Positions 5,811 to 6,400 of a stretch of 6,400 nucleotides of DNA are shown piece after piece. The notes beneath the pieces are model-generated. The model saw only the letters and a program-made list of their open reading frames with translations, was not told where the DNA came from and ran no database searches. The stretch's first letter is position 1; each line of letters opens with the position of its first letter. A program made the translations under genes and the position numbers. Origin of the DNA: an uncultured Flavobacteriales bacterium (GTDB lineage: Bacteria; Bacteroidota; Bacteroidia; Flavobacteriales; Schleiferiaceae); NCBI GenBank assembly GCA_903821715.1, contig CAIJMB010000006.1, positions 1 through 6,400 on the forward strand, written 5' to 3'.

Positions 5811-6400
5811 ATGAAAGGCATCATCTTGGCCGGCGGTTCCGGCACCAGACTCCATCCGCTCACGCACAGCATCAGCAAGCAGCTCATGCCGGTGTACGAC
5901 AAGCCGATGATTTACTACCCTCTGTCCACCTTGATGGAGGCCGGGATTCGTGAAATCCTGCTCATCACGACTCCGCACGATGCGCCGCTTTTTCACAAGT
6001 TGCTCGGCGACGGGTCGCAGCTCGGCTGCCGCTTTGAGTACACCGTACAGCACGAGCCCAACGGCTTGGCGCAGGCCTTCGTGCTGGGCCGCGACTTCAT
6101 CGGCGACGACTCGGTAGCGCTCGTTTTGGGCGACAATATTTTTTACGGAACCCAGATGCCCAGCATCCTACAGGCCTCGGCAAATCCCAAAGGCGGTGTC
6201 GTGTTTGCCTACCCGGTGAGTGACCCCGAGCGCTACGGTGTCGTGGAGTTTGACGCCCACGGAAAGGCCCTTTCGATCGAAGAAAAGCCCGCGCAGCCCA
6301 AGAGCAACTACGCGGTGCCCGGCCTGTACTTTTACGACAACCAAGTCGTCGAAATCGCGGCCAACCTCAAGCCCTCGCCCCGCGGAGAGTAAGAAATCAC
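5811..6400 (+). pseudogene. rmlA: Glucose-1-phosphate thymidylyltransferase RmlA, cut short by an in-frame TAA (continues past the window)
   Basis: RmlA (RfbA) condenses glucose-1-phosphate with dTTP to dTDP-glucose, the first step of dTDP-rhamnose synthesis for surface polysaccharides. The nucleotide-binding signature LAGGSGTRL (6-14) is followed by SKQLMPVYDKPMIYYPLS (22-39, with Lys23). LGDNIFYG (106-113) holds Mg-binding Asp108, and next come YPVSDPERYGVVEF (134-147) and EEKP (157-160). The frame then reads KPSPRGE and hits TAA at codon 194, where the family normally continues RGELEITD. The three codons after the stop read GAA ATC AC-, that is E, I and probably T, so the homology resumes in the same frame. 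Typical RmlA is about 290 residues. The 193-residue product would lack the C-terminal third, including the second Mg-binding Asp near residue 225. The ATG at 5811 lies 3 bp after the exporter stop, without a promoter-like element, so co-transcription with the exporter is likely. A sequence error cannot be excluded. Confidence 0.85.
6390..6392 (+). other. Premature TAA codon in rmlA
   Basis: The stop replaces the leucine of the conserved RGELEITD motif. TTA to TAA is a single T-to-A change, and TTA followed by a GAR codon is used elsewhere in the window (HLEV of the kinase, around 1523). Only 8 bases follow the stop before the window ends, so the evidence that homology resumes is short: E, I and the first two bases of a probable Thr codon. 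Confidence 0.7.

Noticed and set aside
1586..6400. Alternative genetic code with TAG or TAA read as an amino acid
   Set aside because: TAA ends the cyclase and exporter at the expected lengths. TGG and ordinary Leu codons are used throughout, and only one TAG and one TAA are out of place.

Overview
The window looks like a piece of a Bacteroidota chromosome, probably Flavobacteriales-like, with fairly high GC. Three things point that way: a perfect TAnnTTTG promoter element (TACCTTTG at 3436-3443) just before a start codon, the absence of convincing Shine-Dalgarno sites, and gene families with a Bacteroidota flavour. Those families are a histidine kinase with an ETAHQLGTPLS H-box, a HemW/cyclase gene pair and a two-domain MMPL-type RND exporter. 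The order-level assignment is a guess from memory of these families.

Layout. At the left edge, on the minus strand, lies the N-terminal membrane part of a probable metallophosphoesterase (1-368) that runs off the window. After a 39-bp divergent gap, everything is on the plus strand. There is a membrane sensor histidine kinase (408-1589). It overlaps by 4 bp a hemW gene (1586-2716), which is interrupted by an in-frame TAG at 2099-2101. A cyclase-family metal hydrolase follows (2735-3430), then a 785-residue RND/MMPL exporter (3450-5807). Three bases later comes rmlA, glucose-1-phosphate thymidylyltransferase (from 5811), which meets an in-frame TAA at 6390-6392 about 100 residues too early. 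There is no gene-free stretch longer than 39 bp, and I see no RNA gene, mobile element or CRISPR array.

How the genes fit together. The kinase and hemW are probably translationally coupled. The cyclase and the exporter each appear to have their own promoter, placed so close to the ATG that the transcripts may be leaderless. The exporter and rmlA are probably co-transcribed. The functions are mixed: sensing, heme delivery, small-molecule hydrolysis, export, and dTDP-sugar synthesis for surface polysaccharide. I do not see a single dedicated pathway or a clearly new system.

The most notable points are the two single-codon nonsense changes in otherwise intact, well-conserved genes, the repeated promoter-to-start spacing, and the lower GC of the exporter gene compared with both flanks.
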